The notes under the pieces: model-generated
What the model was told of the DNA's origin: nothing
Databases searched by the model: none
Seen by the model: the letters and a program-made list of their open reading frames with translations, nothing else
Source: Didymella arachidicola
Lineage: Eukaryota > Ascomycota > Dothideomycetes > Pleosporales > Didymellaceae
Reading direction: 5' to 3'
NCBI GenBank assembly: GCA_016630955.3
Contig: CM049997.1
Span: 372,001-436,000, forward strand
DNA length: 64,000 bases
Position numbers and translations under genes: made by a program
Shown here: positions 34,326 to 45,836 of the stretch, in pieces
Layout of the letters: each line of letters starts with the position of its first letter
How positions within the stretch are numbered: position 1 is the first letter of the stretch

Positions 34326-37300
34326 TCACGCGTCTTCGGGGAGTATGCGCGCGAAATGCTTCTCCCAGATCCAGCCAACTGTCTTCGTAGAGTCGTCTTG
34401 GTTGCGTGCCAGCCACAACTCGCCCTTCATGCCGATGACATCAAAAATTTCGCCGGGAACGTAAACGAGATAGGGAATACCGCCTTCACGACGGTCGTGC
34501 GCAATGTTGAATTCGAAAAGACTTGCGGCGAGGAAAAGAACTTCGGGATCGTCGGTTTCGCCCGGTGTAATCGGGAGCTCTTCGGCACTGGCACGCATTG
34601 GGTTGTCGGACATGGGCAGAGCCGAGTTGAAGACACCGGACTGACGTGTCGAGCCTGGAAGAGAGGGTGGTTGCGAGTTGGGCGCAGACATTGTGAACAT
34701 GCTCGACTGTGTGGGTGACAGGAAAGAAGCGCCCAACTGTGGTGGGAAGTCGAAAACGCCTGTGCCGAACGACGACCGATCTTCGAAGTCAACAACACCG
34801 TCCATGCCCACATAGTTGTTCCTAGATCGCGCGGAGTTGCGTCGTTCCTGTTGGCGAAGCGAAGCTGCATCATTATTGTCAGACACAGGACTGAGAGCTT
34901 TGGCTGCCTCGCGCGACGAGGCAGGCCCGAAGTTGTGGCGAGACGAGGCACTTGTGTTCTGATAGAGCGAGGGGTAAGCCTGGCCTGCGGGCGATGACCG
35001 CGGAGGCCCATCCATGGAACGCATGTTTGATCGCGAGCTGTATCCGCCACTGTGACGGTTGCGCGGGTCGAAGCCAGAGGCCTCGCTGCTCATCGACTCT
35101 GTACGGCGAGACTGCGAATTGCGTGTCGAGGTGGTGCCGTCAGACGGTATCGGAGATGTCATGCTTGAAATCTCTTGCAGCAATCGCTGACTATTTGTGA
35201 TACCAAAACTCTTTGCCCTCTGCTCTTGCACGTTATAGTCAGACCTGAAACGTTCAGCGTATGCCCTCAAATCGTAATCTATTGACGTAGTGTGTTGTGG
35301 CTCTGTTTCCAGGAGGGGAAGAATCTTTTTGGAACAGGTCTTGTACCAATCTTTTTGGAGTGCCATGAACAGAGTCATGACATTCCGCATGACGGCCTTT
35401 GTCTTGTCGTAGAGCAATGGCAGCTCCAGCTTCAGAGTGTCGTTAATGGTCGTGAATCGCTCCGCGGAGGTCACAACCTCAGCATCAGGCTTCTCGCCGC
35501 GTTCAAGAGCCTGTTTGTGTTTGACGTAGTTGATGAGCAGTTTCTTGCGCTGCTCAATCGTCTTCTGATACGAAACCCACATCTCCCAAAGATCTGCGAT
35601 TGGTTTGAGCACCCTACTGCGAACAGCAGCTTTCTACGATTGCGTTAGTATGATTGTGCCGACAAGGGTTGGATGACCTTACATGATCTTCAAGGGCTTT
35701 GTTCTGAAGCTCGAAATGAGCCATAGCCCACTTGCGCCATGTGCTTTCGATCTCTGGGTTGACGGAGGGAGCCACCTCGCAGACCGTGATGAACCCTAGG
35801 AAGACGATGTTGAGTTGCATGTAGTGTTCGGTGATCGACTCCAAGTAGTTCTCAAAATCGCGCATGACAATCTGGAGCTGGAAGAAATGACCACCAAACT
35901 TCTGTTCACGAGATTTATACTCCATGTCCTTAAAGGTCTTCTCAGCTTCATCATAAGTCTTGGTCTTATCTGCCTTCGGGATGAAAGCCTTGACGAAAGC
36001 ATTGCCAAGTCCCTTGCCTTTACTCTTCTCTTTCTTGCCTTCTGTGGTCGCTGCGCGGAAAGTGTCTGCACGCTTCTTCGCGTCATTAATGCGTCCACTG
36101 ATGGCAAGAATCTCGAGACGGGCTTTGTTGATGTTGACCAGATCGGGGTGGTCGGCATCGGTGCATTGCTCAAGAGACTCAAGAAGCAGAGGATACTTCA
36201 GCAAACGTTGTGCTGGCTTGACAAGGAGGGAATCCAGATCCCAAGCTTGAGTCATGTTCTCGACCTGTTCGAAACATGCGACAACCCAACCAGTAAGTTC
36301 CGGGTTGCTCTGGTTCTTCTTGATGTACGCATGCTGATTCTGTGAGTTGAGATAGTATGTCGTGTACAGCCGTTCCATCTTCTCGAGATTCTCGAGGAAG
36401 ACTTTGCCAATCGAAGTTTGGTGGTCGTTCTCAAGCGTGCAATTCTCGAACTGATTGAACTCGTCCGAACGAAGGTTTGCAGGCAGTTCCGCAGAGCCAA
36501 AAGACCTTGAGTCGGTCGAGTCGCGGCTCCATGGGCCTGATGGAGGTGGCATATCGTGATTAACGATAGGCTTTGCTGCCTTCTTGAACGATCGGAACAA
36601 GGACAAAGAGAACTTTTCCAAATCTTTGCAATTACTGAAGAGTGCCCGCTTCTCCTTTTCTGTCATGATGCTCCCAGCGGTTGCCTCGAAGATGTTATGA
36701 GCTATCATCATGTCGATGCAGAACTGGTGCTCTGTTGTCAGCATCTCCTCGAGGATGCGATAGCGCTTAGTCAAGGCCTGGCGTGCGGGATCCGGTGGTG
36801 TCTCTTCGGTTGCTGTCGGCGTCTCTCCTTCCGCCACGTCAATGTCTGGCAACGGTTTGTCGCTGATTTCTATGGACCTCGGTGTACTGATTTTATCGCT
36901 ATAGTTCCTATCGTGCATGTTGCCGATCGGAGTGAGCGCACGCGCAGGATGCTGCTCGAAGTACTCGTCAGTCTGCGACGTGGGGGAGGGTTTTGCGTGC
37001 TCGGAGTAGTGATATGACGGCATCGAGGGTGAGATCGGCGGCAGCTCTTCCAGGCTCTTTGAGGGTGGAGGCGGGGGCGGCGGTGAATACACAGGCCGCG
37101 GAGGTTGTTGTGCGGTAGGAGACGGAACCGTAGGTGAAGGTGGCATGTAGTTATTCATGGATAGCCCGAGACCACCATTAGTCCAGGCAAGCTGCGGTAG
37201 TTGTACGCCACTCGTCGAGGGCGCCGCATTATCGTGCGTGGCGCTCGGCAAGAGCGTATCTTGTGATGGATTTCCAAATGAACTTCCTGGCGGGGACACG

Positions 37301-39924
37301 TCCTCCTGTATGAGCGTGGTAGCTGAGCCTTGCGAGCCGCGCGAATAGCGCTGCGATTCTTGAGGAAAAACAAAATCTGGTATCTGGTTTGAACGCTCGG
37401 GCGAGGGCTTCCGTGCTTGGTATACGTCTGGCGTAAGAAGTGGTGGAGCTGCTCTCTCACGCGGTGGCTCTTGCGCGCAATCTTGCGGTATCCCATTAGC
37501 ATCGCTCAGGATACGCGCAAGGTAGGTCTCTGTTGCCTCTTTTGAGGCCCAGTCCTGATGTTGCGCTATGACAGGGGAAACCTGTTGCACTCTTTGCCGA
37601 GAGAGTGAAGCTAGTTCTGGCGAGATGACCGGCGACTGATGGTACAAATTCAGTACAGAGTTGATGACACTGTACGTTTGACTCTTGGTATGCATCGACT
37701 TCTGCGACCGGTATGGAGCGATACTGATCGAGTCATCCGGGTGTAAAGAGTCGCGATCGTGGAAAGAATCTGTAGGCGAGTTCTCGCCCTCGAAGTGAAG
37801 AGCGGGGAGCAAGGTCTCGTGCCCATACACCTGTACCGATCGCCTAGGAGGAGCAATACGCTGCGGTTCCTCCTGCTGCATGCTAGATTCACCGTTCATT
37901 TCTCCAGACAGGTGGTCATCGTTGAACATGATCGGAATTGACTCTCTCACGCCGAGGATGGACTCCTCAACGGGGGGCAGTTGGGGAGCTTGCTCTTTGC
38001 TCGGTGCGCGGAAGACAGCCGGCGTGAGAAGCTGCGGTTCAGACTCTTCCTGCGGCTCTTGCTTGAGCTCGAGCGCAGTTTCCTGTGGTGGGTGCTGGGC
38101 TTCTGCGTCTTGAGGACCAGCTTGAGCTGTTGGTGGGGTCGAAACAAAGCTTCCAGGTATGCCCAGGGTTGGGGATTCTTCAAAATCCGTGACCGCGGAC
38201 CACGCCTGTGCTGGTGGCGGTAAGCCCAAGCTAAACGTTTGCAAACTGAGTGATTGTTTGCGCCGTGATGGTGGAGCTTGGTTCTCTTCTTGAAACTGCT
38301 CTGTTGGCAGCGGTTGTATATCTTGAGAAAAGTTCAGTACGCTAGGTGAGAAGGAGAAGTTTAGAGTCTGCGATTCACTTTCACCGTCGAAGACTTCTGG
38401 TTGGCTCGCCAAAGGATCTGGTTTTGAGTGGAGCTGGTTGCCAAGTGAAAAGTACTCGTGCTCGCCGTGTGAGTCGCCCGCTCTAGGATGTGCATTGGGT
38501 GATTGGAGAGGTTGTCTCTCTCTAGAGTTACGCAGTCGGGGGGAGGCTGGTGGAGGTGGGGCAGTCACAACTGCTGATACGCTGGGGCCAGTCCTTGCGG
38601 GCGATTTCCCTCGTTCTCGATATCCACGGTAGGCTAACGCTGGCAGCGTTGCGTGGTCAACGCCATTGCTTTTCGCGGCCGTGCTTCCTCCCGCTTGCTT
38701 CCTGGATATACCGCGGTTGGGCGAGGAGCGGTTGCTGCGTGTAGGCGTGTATTTAACGGACCGAGCTGTGGAACTGGCATCGGAGGCGTTGCTCGACCGC
38801 CGCGAGCGCTGTGCCATGACTGGTATTCGGGAAGGTGGTGAGTTTCGTGGTGGGGACTGTACAGATCGCGAAGTAGATCGTGATTGTCTGTGTCTGGTGG
38901 ATGTGGTGGTGACATTGCTCTGTGAGCGCTGGTGCTGGGCTGGGGTGAACGTGGTTGCAGGCAGCTGCACTTCGTCTCCTGCCAGGTCTTGGGCATCATT
39001 GATGGGCGGCAGAGGGACCTGGGCTGCCTGCACCGCTTCCTCGCGGGCGGTGCTTGCAAACGTGGGTATCATAAATCCAGGCAGTGATGCATCTTGTCCG
39101 CCTATTACCTCGCCAAAGAGCTGCCGCCCGCTTGAGGATGCTCGCTCGAGGCCAGGTCTTCGGCTCGGCGATGTGACGGACTGCCGTGATGGGGAGGCGA
39201 TGGAGCCCCGTGACGGCGATGTGACGGCGTGGCGAGAGGGCGAGAGCGCTTGATCGATGCTGCTCCTGCTGGCGTGGCTCGCGTTTGTGGCTCGTCGCTG
39301 GGCGCGTGGCGGCGATGGGGGCGCGGGCGGCGGCCGCTCGCGAGGCTTGAGGTTCTTGAACTGGTAGGCCCCATACGCAGGCTCCTTGGCTGGTCGAGCT
39401 GGCGCGGAAGGCGAGGACGCTGGGCCCAGCTGGCGTTTGACAGGGTCGTGCGCGCCGGCTCGCGTGGGCTCCTTGGACCGCGAGCGGATGACCGAGGGGA
39501 TCACGTCGCCGCCCGGCGAGCGCTCGAATCGCTCGGCCAGCGCCTTGACCTTGTTGGAGGCGTGCGGCGGCGAGCGCGACGAGGCGACCGACGACGCCGG
39601 CCCCGACACGGAGCGAGGCCCGCCGCGCAGGGGGAGGCGGTCGTTGGCGGAGCTCGCCGTGTTCTGTCGCTGGCGCGTGACGCTCATGTCTGTCGGCGGG
39701 ACGCGAGTCGGGTGCGGCGCGGTGTCGTGCTCGGGGGCGGGCGCGGGCGTGTAGGCAGACTTGTAGTAGTCGTCGGGCGAGGGGCTGTCGGGGGCGTCGA
39801 CGGCATGGCGGCCCTGGGTGATGGGGCCCGGCTCCTCCAGCTCCTGCTCCTCAATGCCGGCCAGCGACATGGACTGCACCCAGCTGGCCACGGCCGGGTT
39901 GTATGCATAGTTGGGCTCGGCCAT
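34326..39924 (-). CDS. DH-BAR-SH3 Rho/Cdc42 guanine nucleotide exchange factor
   Basis: Two exons, 35683-39924 and 34326-35633, with a 49-nt intron; 1849 residues. Residues 1-1040 are disordered and Ser/Pro-rich, with a poly-proline run near 950 that could bind SH3 or profilin. A DH (RhoGEF) domain follows at about 1050-1290: RYRILEEMLTTEHQFC and the signature LDSLLVKPAQRLLKYPLLLE. There is no PH domain. Instead a BAR-like helical domain spans about 1340-1580 (FGGHFFQLQIVMRDFENYLE, KPIADLWEMW, ALQKDWYKTC). The last 75 residues are an SH3-like domain (VLFLAASLFEFN...GELWLARN...GWIWEKHF). The DH-BAR order matches Tuba/dynamin-binding protein and fission yeast Gef1, which activate Cdc42 at membranes, so a role in hyphal polarity or septation is likely. 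It shares a divergent 1-kb upstream region with TERT. Confidence 0.9.
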
Positions 39925-40401
39925 GTTGTCCCTCCTCTACCGTTCCATGCTCCTCTCTCTGCGGTTGCGGGAAGCGAGGGCGCGAATCAAGGCAGCTCCA
40001 GCGCCGGCGTGGTCCAATCGAAGGGCGCCCGTCGACTGCGCAGCGACGTCGCAGCGACAACTCACGTCGTCAAGCCGCCGCAAAGCAGCCAATCGTGGGC
40101 GGGGGAGCGGCTCTTGGGACGAGCCCTGCGTGTGTTTCAGGCAGAGCGCTGGGCAACAACAACACTGCACGGAGCCAGGAGTGCCAGAAACTCCACGAGG
40201 CCAGGATGAAAGGAGCACGGCTCAGCACGCGTGGGAGACGTCCGGTCGAGGAGGAGAGGCGCCTTGCGAGGCGTCTCGGTCGTCAAGCGAACGGCCAACG
40301 GTTCGAGTGTGGAGATGGCCCGACCGTTGCGCTGTCGGTCTCTGTCTCTGCCAGCACGCGAGTGGCTTACCTGCAGCGCCGGGCAATAACACTAGCCTTG
40401 G

Positions 40402-40440
<39 letters not shown>

Positions 40441-40936
40441 GAAGCAGACGCTGGGTAAACGGCACGCCAGAATCCGCGCGAGGCTGCAAGGGAAGAGAAT
40501 CTCAAACAGCTTCTGCTGCGCCCGCTACTGGCACTCGTCCTGGCTTCTGGGAACCGTCTCCACTGGGGGACTTTCCGCACTATTTGCTGCTAGGCCAGAA
40601 CAGTCGCTCAGTGCGTTGCTTCCAAGGTCAACCTGGAGACACTCTCAACTCTACTGGAACGACAGCCCGCGTCGGCGCTCCTTGCCCCAGACTGCAGGGC
40701 AACGGCGGCCGGTGCAGCTCTTGCGTGGACTCGTGTTGGAACCCCAGATTCCAGTGCGTTCCCAGAAAGGCGCGTCCAATATCTGCAAATATTGCGTTTC
40801 ATTGGCGTACCTTCTTCTTCCAGCCATCCAAACACAACAAACGGCCCAACACGCACATCCCTCTGCCACTTCACCAACACGAAAACTGCTCGCACCCCTC
40901 AGGCAATCGCCGTCACATCAATGCTGCCAGGCCAGT
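39925..40936. promoter_or_regulatory. Shared divergent promoter region of RhoGEF and TERT
   Basis: About 1.0 kb between two divergent start codons (39924 on minus, 40937 on plus). Long frames cross it on both strands, but they reflect GC-rich sequence and carry no protein features. It contains the CAG microsatellite at 40403-40435. Confidence 0.6.
40403..40435. repeat. CAG trinucleotide microsatellite, 11 units
   Basis: Eleven perfect CAG units followed by imperfect ones (AAGCAG twice). It lies about 500 bases upstream of the TERT start and 480 bases upstream of the exchange-factor start. Such tracts vary in length between strains. Confidence 0.9.
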
Positions 40937-43900
40937 ATGAAGCGAAAATGCACATCCCACGTGGGCGGCCCGCGGAAGAAGGCGCACTTGGTTGACCAAT
41001 CTGCGAGTGCCACACCTGCAACCATTGAGCAGCCCGTTCTGCAACGCTTCTACCCTCGACTGCTTACGCTGCGCCACTATCTCTTGTCAGTGCTTCCGAA
41101 CTCGTCGAGGAACAGGCGTCGAAAGCTGTCCCATCTGGGACGACTAGTTGCATTCAACAAAGCATCTGCGACATGTGAGCTTGATGTCAAGCTTGGGCAG
41201 CTGCTCGACTCTGCTGTGATCGGTGAACGCGAGCTAGCAAAGGTTGATGGCGAGGAACAGCTCACCAAGGAGCGCCCCAGGGACATTGAGACATTCACTC
41301 AACAATTATCCCTTGCCATTACTGGCGCTACCTTTGAGCCTGGCTACTTCAAACAAGCAGAGGTAGGTCTCGCGGAACGTCACGTCGTACGTTTTGCAAC
41401 GTAGCCGTGCAGGTGCTAAGATGTGCAGATTGTCGACTTCGTCATCTGGCGCCTCTTCAAGCGCTCTTCATCTCACAAGCTTTCACATTTGCTGTGCCAC
41501 GGGTACGAGCGATCTGCATCAACATTCAGACACAGGGGAACCGATGGACCTGTCAATTCTTCAATACCTGGACTGATTGCACGTCATCCGAACAGTCATG
41601 TGCATGCCCTGAAAGGGCCGTTGTGGTGTCGCCTCCATGCAGTGCTCGGTGAAGGAGGTGACCGACTGATGATGGACATGCTTACAGACTGTGCTATGTT
41701 TCTTCCTGTCGATGAGAAGGCTACAAACTACTACCAGCTAAGCGGTCCTCCCATGTTCGACTTGCAGCCCATCACAGCAGGCGACACAGTCGCTACGCAT
41801 CCGCATCCAATAGGCGGGCCCTGTGATCTACCGACTGAAGAGCAAACACCCAGACAGATAGCTTTCGTGCGCAGCCGTATGTTCTATGCCAAAGCAGCAT
41901 TAAACGCCAAGGGAGGCATCAGATTTGGCATGCGTCATATTCGTTGGTAGACCTGTGCTCTTCCTCTGAAGATTTATACTGAATTCCCTTGCAGATGTAC
42001 TAAATCGTTTCCCACGCCGAGACGACGCACAGCACACTGTACAGATTATGAGATACATGTTTCCACGCCAATTCGGGTTGCACAATGTCTTTACCTCCAG
42101 GGTTGATAAACGCGAGACTGCCATGCCATTGAAAGACTACACCCTGAGAGAGAAGGAGATCCATCAGAAGATGTGCAAGGACCTGGGTGACGGAATCAAC
42201 AATGCTGACCAAGTATCAAAATGGAAGCAGCGTGTGCCGAAAAGACTACGAGGTGACTTGGCATCTCTGGTAGCCAAAATGCGAATACTCAACCAAAGGT
42301 GTTCGTATACGGAATTGCTGCGCCACTATTGCCCGGTTGAGGTAAGTTTCATCATCAGATTCTCTTCCATGTGCTGACAATGTAGACCGTCCCCCTCTCG
42401 TCTAAGCCAGAACGGACATCCAATCGCCCCAAGCCTGGAGCAACTTATCGAGCCGCAGGAGTAGCCAGTGAGACAGAGTATCACCAAACGACCGACGAAG
42501 CGTGCTTTATGGACATGGCTTCTCCCACAGCACATATCTCTGCTTTCTGCCGTGCTGTAGTGGCCAAGGTCGTACCCAGACGACTGTGGGGCGGAGTCGA
42601 TAATCAACGTGCAATCATGCACTCCATCGACCAATTCGTAAGGATCCGAAAGTTTGAAACTTTGACGCTCCATGAGGTCACACAAAAGCTCCAGGTATGT
42701 ACCACCCGGACCTTGGCCCGTTCCTTAGCTGATACATTTCAGATTACCAGTGTGCTCTGGCTCCGGCTACCAGGTCAAGACGGGACCGCTAGACTGGCGC
42801 GGTCTGACTTCAATAAACGCAAGGAGATCTTTCAAGAGTTTGTCTATTGGATCTTCGACTCATTCCTGATACCGCTGATCAGGTCAAACTTTTATGTCAC
42901 AGAGTCGAACGCGCACCGCAATCGACTATTCTACTTTCGACATGATGTCTGGCGCATGTTGACAGAGCCGTCGTTGTCGACATTGAAATCGAAGATGTTC
43001 GAGGACATGCCAACCGAGCGCGTCAACCGGCTGCTCGCTGCCCGTCCGCTCGGCTTCAGCAAGGTGCGACTGCTTCCGAAAAAGCAAGGCCTCCGCATGA
43101 TCATGAATTTGAAACGGAGACCTCAGGTGACACGTTACGGCGCTATCACGCTTGGCAGGAGCATCAACTCAGTCATGACGCCAGTCTTCAATGCAGTCAC
43201 CTACGAAAAGGTGAGTAGCCGCTGTCGCATGCCATCTGGATCAGGCTCATCCTCACAGATGATTCAACCTGGAAAGCTTGGGTCGTCCTTGTTTTCCGTC
43301 GGCGATATGTTCCCTAAGCTGGACGCCTTCAAAGACTCGCTGCGAGCGCAAGGTTGGCAAGATAGGCAACTTTATTTCGCAAAGGTTGATGTCGTATCCT
43401 GCTTCGATACGATTCCCCAGAAACGATTGTTGGCCATGGCGGACAGCCTCATGTCAGCACAGACTTACCAGACTGGAAAGCATGTAGAGATCAGGCCATT
43501 GGGCGCTTTGCAACGTCTCGACGGTGAGCACGTGAACCCAGCACCGCGAAAGCATTGGGTTTCGCACACTGTAGCTGGCAAGGACGCAGTATCGTTCGGT
43601 CAGCTCGTACAAGACAAATTAGTCGGAACGAAAAGCAACACAGTGTTTGTCAACAGCCATCTGCAACAGCAGGAAGCAAAAGCAGATCTGATGCATTTGC
43701 TGCGTGAGCATGTGGAGCGCAACATCGTAAAGATCGGCAAACGCTTCTTTCGCCAAAAGACAGGTATCCCGCAGGGCTCCATTCTGTCGAGCATCCTCTG
43801 CAACTACTTTTATGCTGAGTTTGAGCACGATATTCTGGGGTTTGTTCATGGAAGCGACTGCCTGCTTTTACGTCTGCTCGACGACTTTCTCCTGATCACA

Positions 43901-45159
43901 GTTGATCGTCAGCATGCAGAGCGCTTCGTACGCGTCATGCATCGCGGTCACGCAGACTATGGAATTCAGGTCAAACTCACAAAGTCCATGACAAACTTCG
44001 ACGTGGTCACGGATGACGGTGTTCGGGTCCCCAAATGCAGTCCGTGCACGCGCTTTCTGTACTGTGGTATTTGTATCGACACGACGACGCTAGAAGTGAG
44101 GAAGAAAACTGAGCGTTCCACAAGGGCTGGTGAGTGGACGAAGTGGCTTAAAGGAAGCTAGGTTGGGAAGCTGACGTGCAGCAGATGTTGAAAACTCACT
44201 GACCATAGAGCTGTCGAAAGTCCCGGGACAGTCATTCCATCGAAAAGCGCTCAAGTAAGTCTGATGATGGGTTTCCAACATCCATAATTATTCACCATCT
44301 TCGTGCTGGTACCATGCTTGTAATGGTGTGCTGACACGACATAGTGGGTTCAAGATTCAACTGAAAGCGATGTTCATCGACACCGCCTTGAACAGCGTGT
44401 CAACAGTCCTAACCAACTTGCACCAAAGCTTCCATGAAGCGGCAGTGAGGTGCCTTGAGTATGTGCGCGTGCTGTCCAAAGCGCGGACAACGCGTTCAAG
44501 CTTGCTTATCAGTGCGTTCAACCCAAACACGATAATTCCCCAAAGGTAGCCGTGTCATGGTGATTTCCTGAAATGCTTGCTTTTCCAGCCAGTCAGAAGC
44601 AGGCGGACATGCACAGATTAAGTGGGAATACGAGTAATCTGCAGTGCAGCGTCGATCGGCACGGGGATTCCTACCGATCTTGGTTTACTGACGAATTGTA
44701 CAGGGACAATTGACAGCATCATCGCGCTGGCTTTCGTGATGGTGCAGCGGCGTGCGCGTTCGCGCAGCGAGGCACGACTTGTGCATGTGCAAAGCGTCAT
44801 CTCCCGGCGGCAGCTCCAGTGGTAAGTGTGGCTGATGCGGGTATCTCACAGTTGGCGGGGACGGGACTCGAGAGGGCCCTCTTTCCCCAATCGCGCAGCC
44901 CAGGATGCCATCCGATAAACCCCAGGGTGCGCGAGACGGTCTGGCGGGGAACTCGTGTTACGGAGACTTTGATGAGCGCTGAGGCTAATTTGAGGACAGG
45001 CTCGCTTGCAAAGCGTTCTACACAGTGTTTCAGCGCGCGCAGACAAAGCATGGTGCTTTGCTGACATGGCTTGAAGGGTCACTCAGGGCGGCTCGCATGT
45101 CTGATGCGGCGGAGAGAGAGTTGCTCGAGGCGGCTGCTAGTGCTTGGCAGCGAAGGTAA
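40937..45159 (+). CDS. Telomerase reverse transcriptase (TERT)
   Basis: Catalytic subunit of telomerase; copies the telomerase RNA template onto chromosome ends. Ten exons: 40937-41362, 41429-41942, 41995-42341, 42386-42694, 42743-43210, 43259-44129, 44182-44254, 44345-44511, 44704-44821, 45000-45159. They total 3453 nt (1150 residues), the usual TERT size. Landmarks: GPLWCRLHAVLG and YMFPRQFGLHNVFTS (TEN/RNA-binding region); motif T FYVTES; motif 1 GFSKVRLLPKKQGLRMIMNL; motif A KVDVVSCFDTIP (Asp about 732); motif B' GIPQGSILSSILCNYFY; motif C LLRLLDDFLLIT (Asp about 896-897); motif E FLYCGICIDT. The C-terminal extension reads TIELSKVPGQSFHRKALNG, TIDSIIALAFVMVQ, then ACKAFYTVFQRAQ. Introns at 42695 and 43211 are each 48 nt without stops. 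The donor at 41943 is weak (GTTGGT). The 3' end could carry one more small exon, because AG/GTAAGA overlaps the stop. Confidence 0.94.
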
Positions 45160-45836
45160 GAGACGCTGATCGAGCTTCGCAGTGGTGTGGAGGGCGGCAA
45201 GCTGGCTGCAGTGTGACGGCCTTCATACCGCTGCTTTCGAGGCCTTGAGCTTCATAGCAGCAAGCGGGCTCAACAACGGGAATCAAGACCAGACCAAGCA
45301 TGTACTAGCGCGGCGGCCTGTCTGCAAGCCAGGCTTGGCTGCATGGACGGCGCATGGCGGAAGCATCGGGCTTTCAATCATGTTGACGTCGAAATCCTGT
45401 TTCCGGTCGACGAAGAAAAGGCTTTGCTGCTGGCAGTCTTTCGCTGGAGACGATCAGCCACCGGGCGGTAGTCCAGCTTTTGACGATTGCTCGATCTGCC
45501 GCGAAAAGTGGTGCGGTGGGCGCCATGGTTGGCCAGTCAAGCGATTTCTATGATATCAAGCGTGCAGTTCCGTGCACCGATGAATTGCAGGGGCCGGCAC
45601 CAGCCACGGCGAGCCATGACGGGCTTCGATGGTTTCATCTACGCGCGTCGTCCAGTCTCCAGACGTGGGAGGCCGCTGCAGACGCCATGGAAGAGGGCCT
45701 GTTTAGGGCATTGAGTGCAATTCACGGTTCAAAATTCGGGCGACGGGCGTCCCTGGCGCGCCTCGCGTTCGCAGTGCCTCAGTCCACCATCACCGCCATG
45801 TTCGCTCGATAGCCCTCTTCCTCCCCACCCGAGTGC
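45160..45836. other. Spacer between TERT and the TBC gene
   Basis: About 680 bases. A 110-codon ATG-started frame at 45480-45812 overlaps another frame and has no recognisable features. It is most likely TERT 3' sequence and the promoter of the TBC gene. Confidence 0.5.

Noticed and set aside
39229..40209. 326-codon plus-strand frame opposite the exchange-factor N-terminus
   Set aside because: GC-rich antisense of a disordered coding region, Arg/Gly-rich with no recognisable domain.
39903..41404. Plus-strand frames through the CAG repeat as possible Ser- or Gln-rich N-terminal extensions of TERT
   Set aside because: One of them is in frame with TERT exon 1, but the residues before 40937 have no TERT similarity; they appear only because GC-rich sequence lacks stops. 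The ATG at 40937 gives a normal TERT length.
45480..45812. 110-codon frame between TERT and the TBC gene
   Set aside because: It overlaps another open frame and has no recognisable features; it is probably untranslated or promoter sequence.
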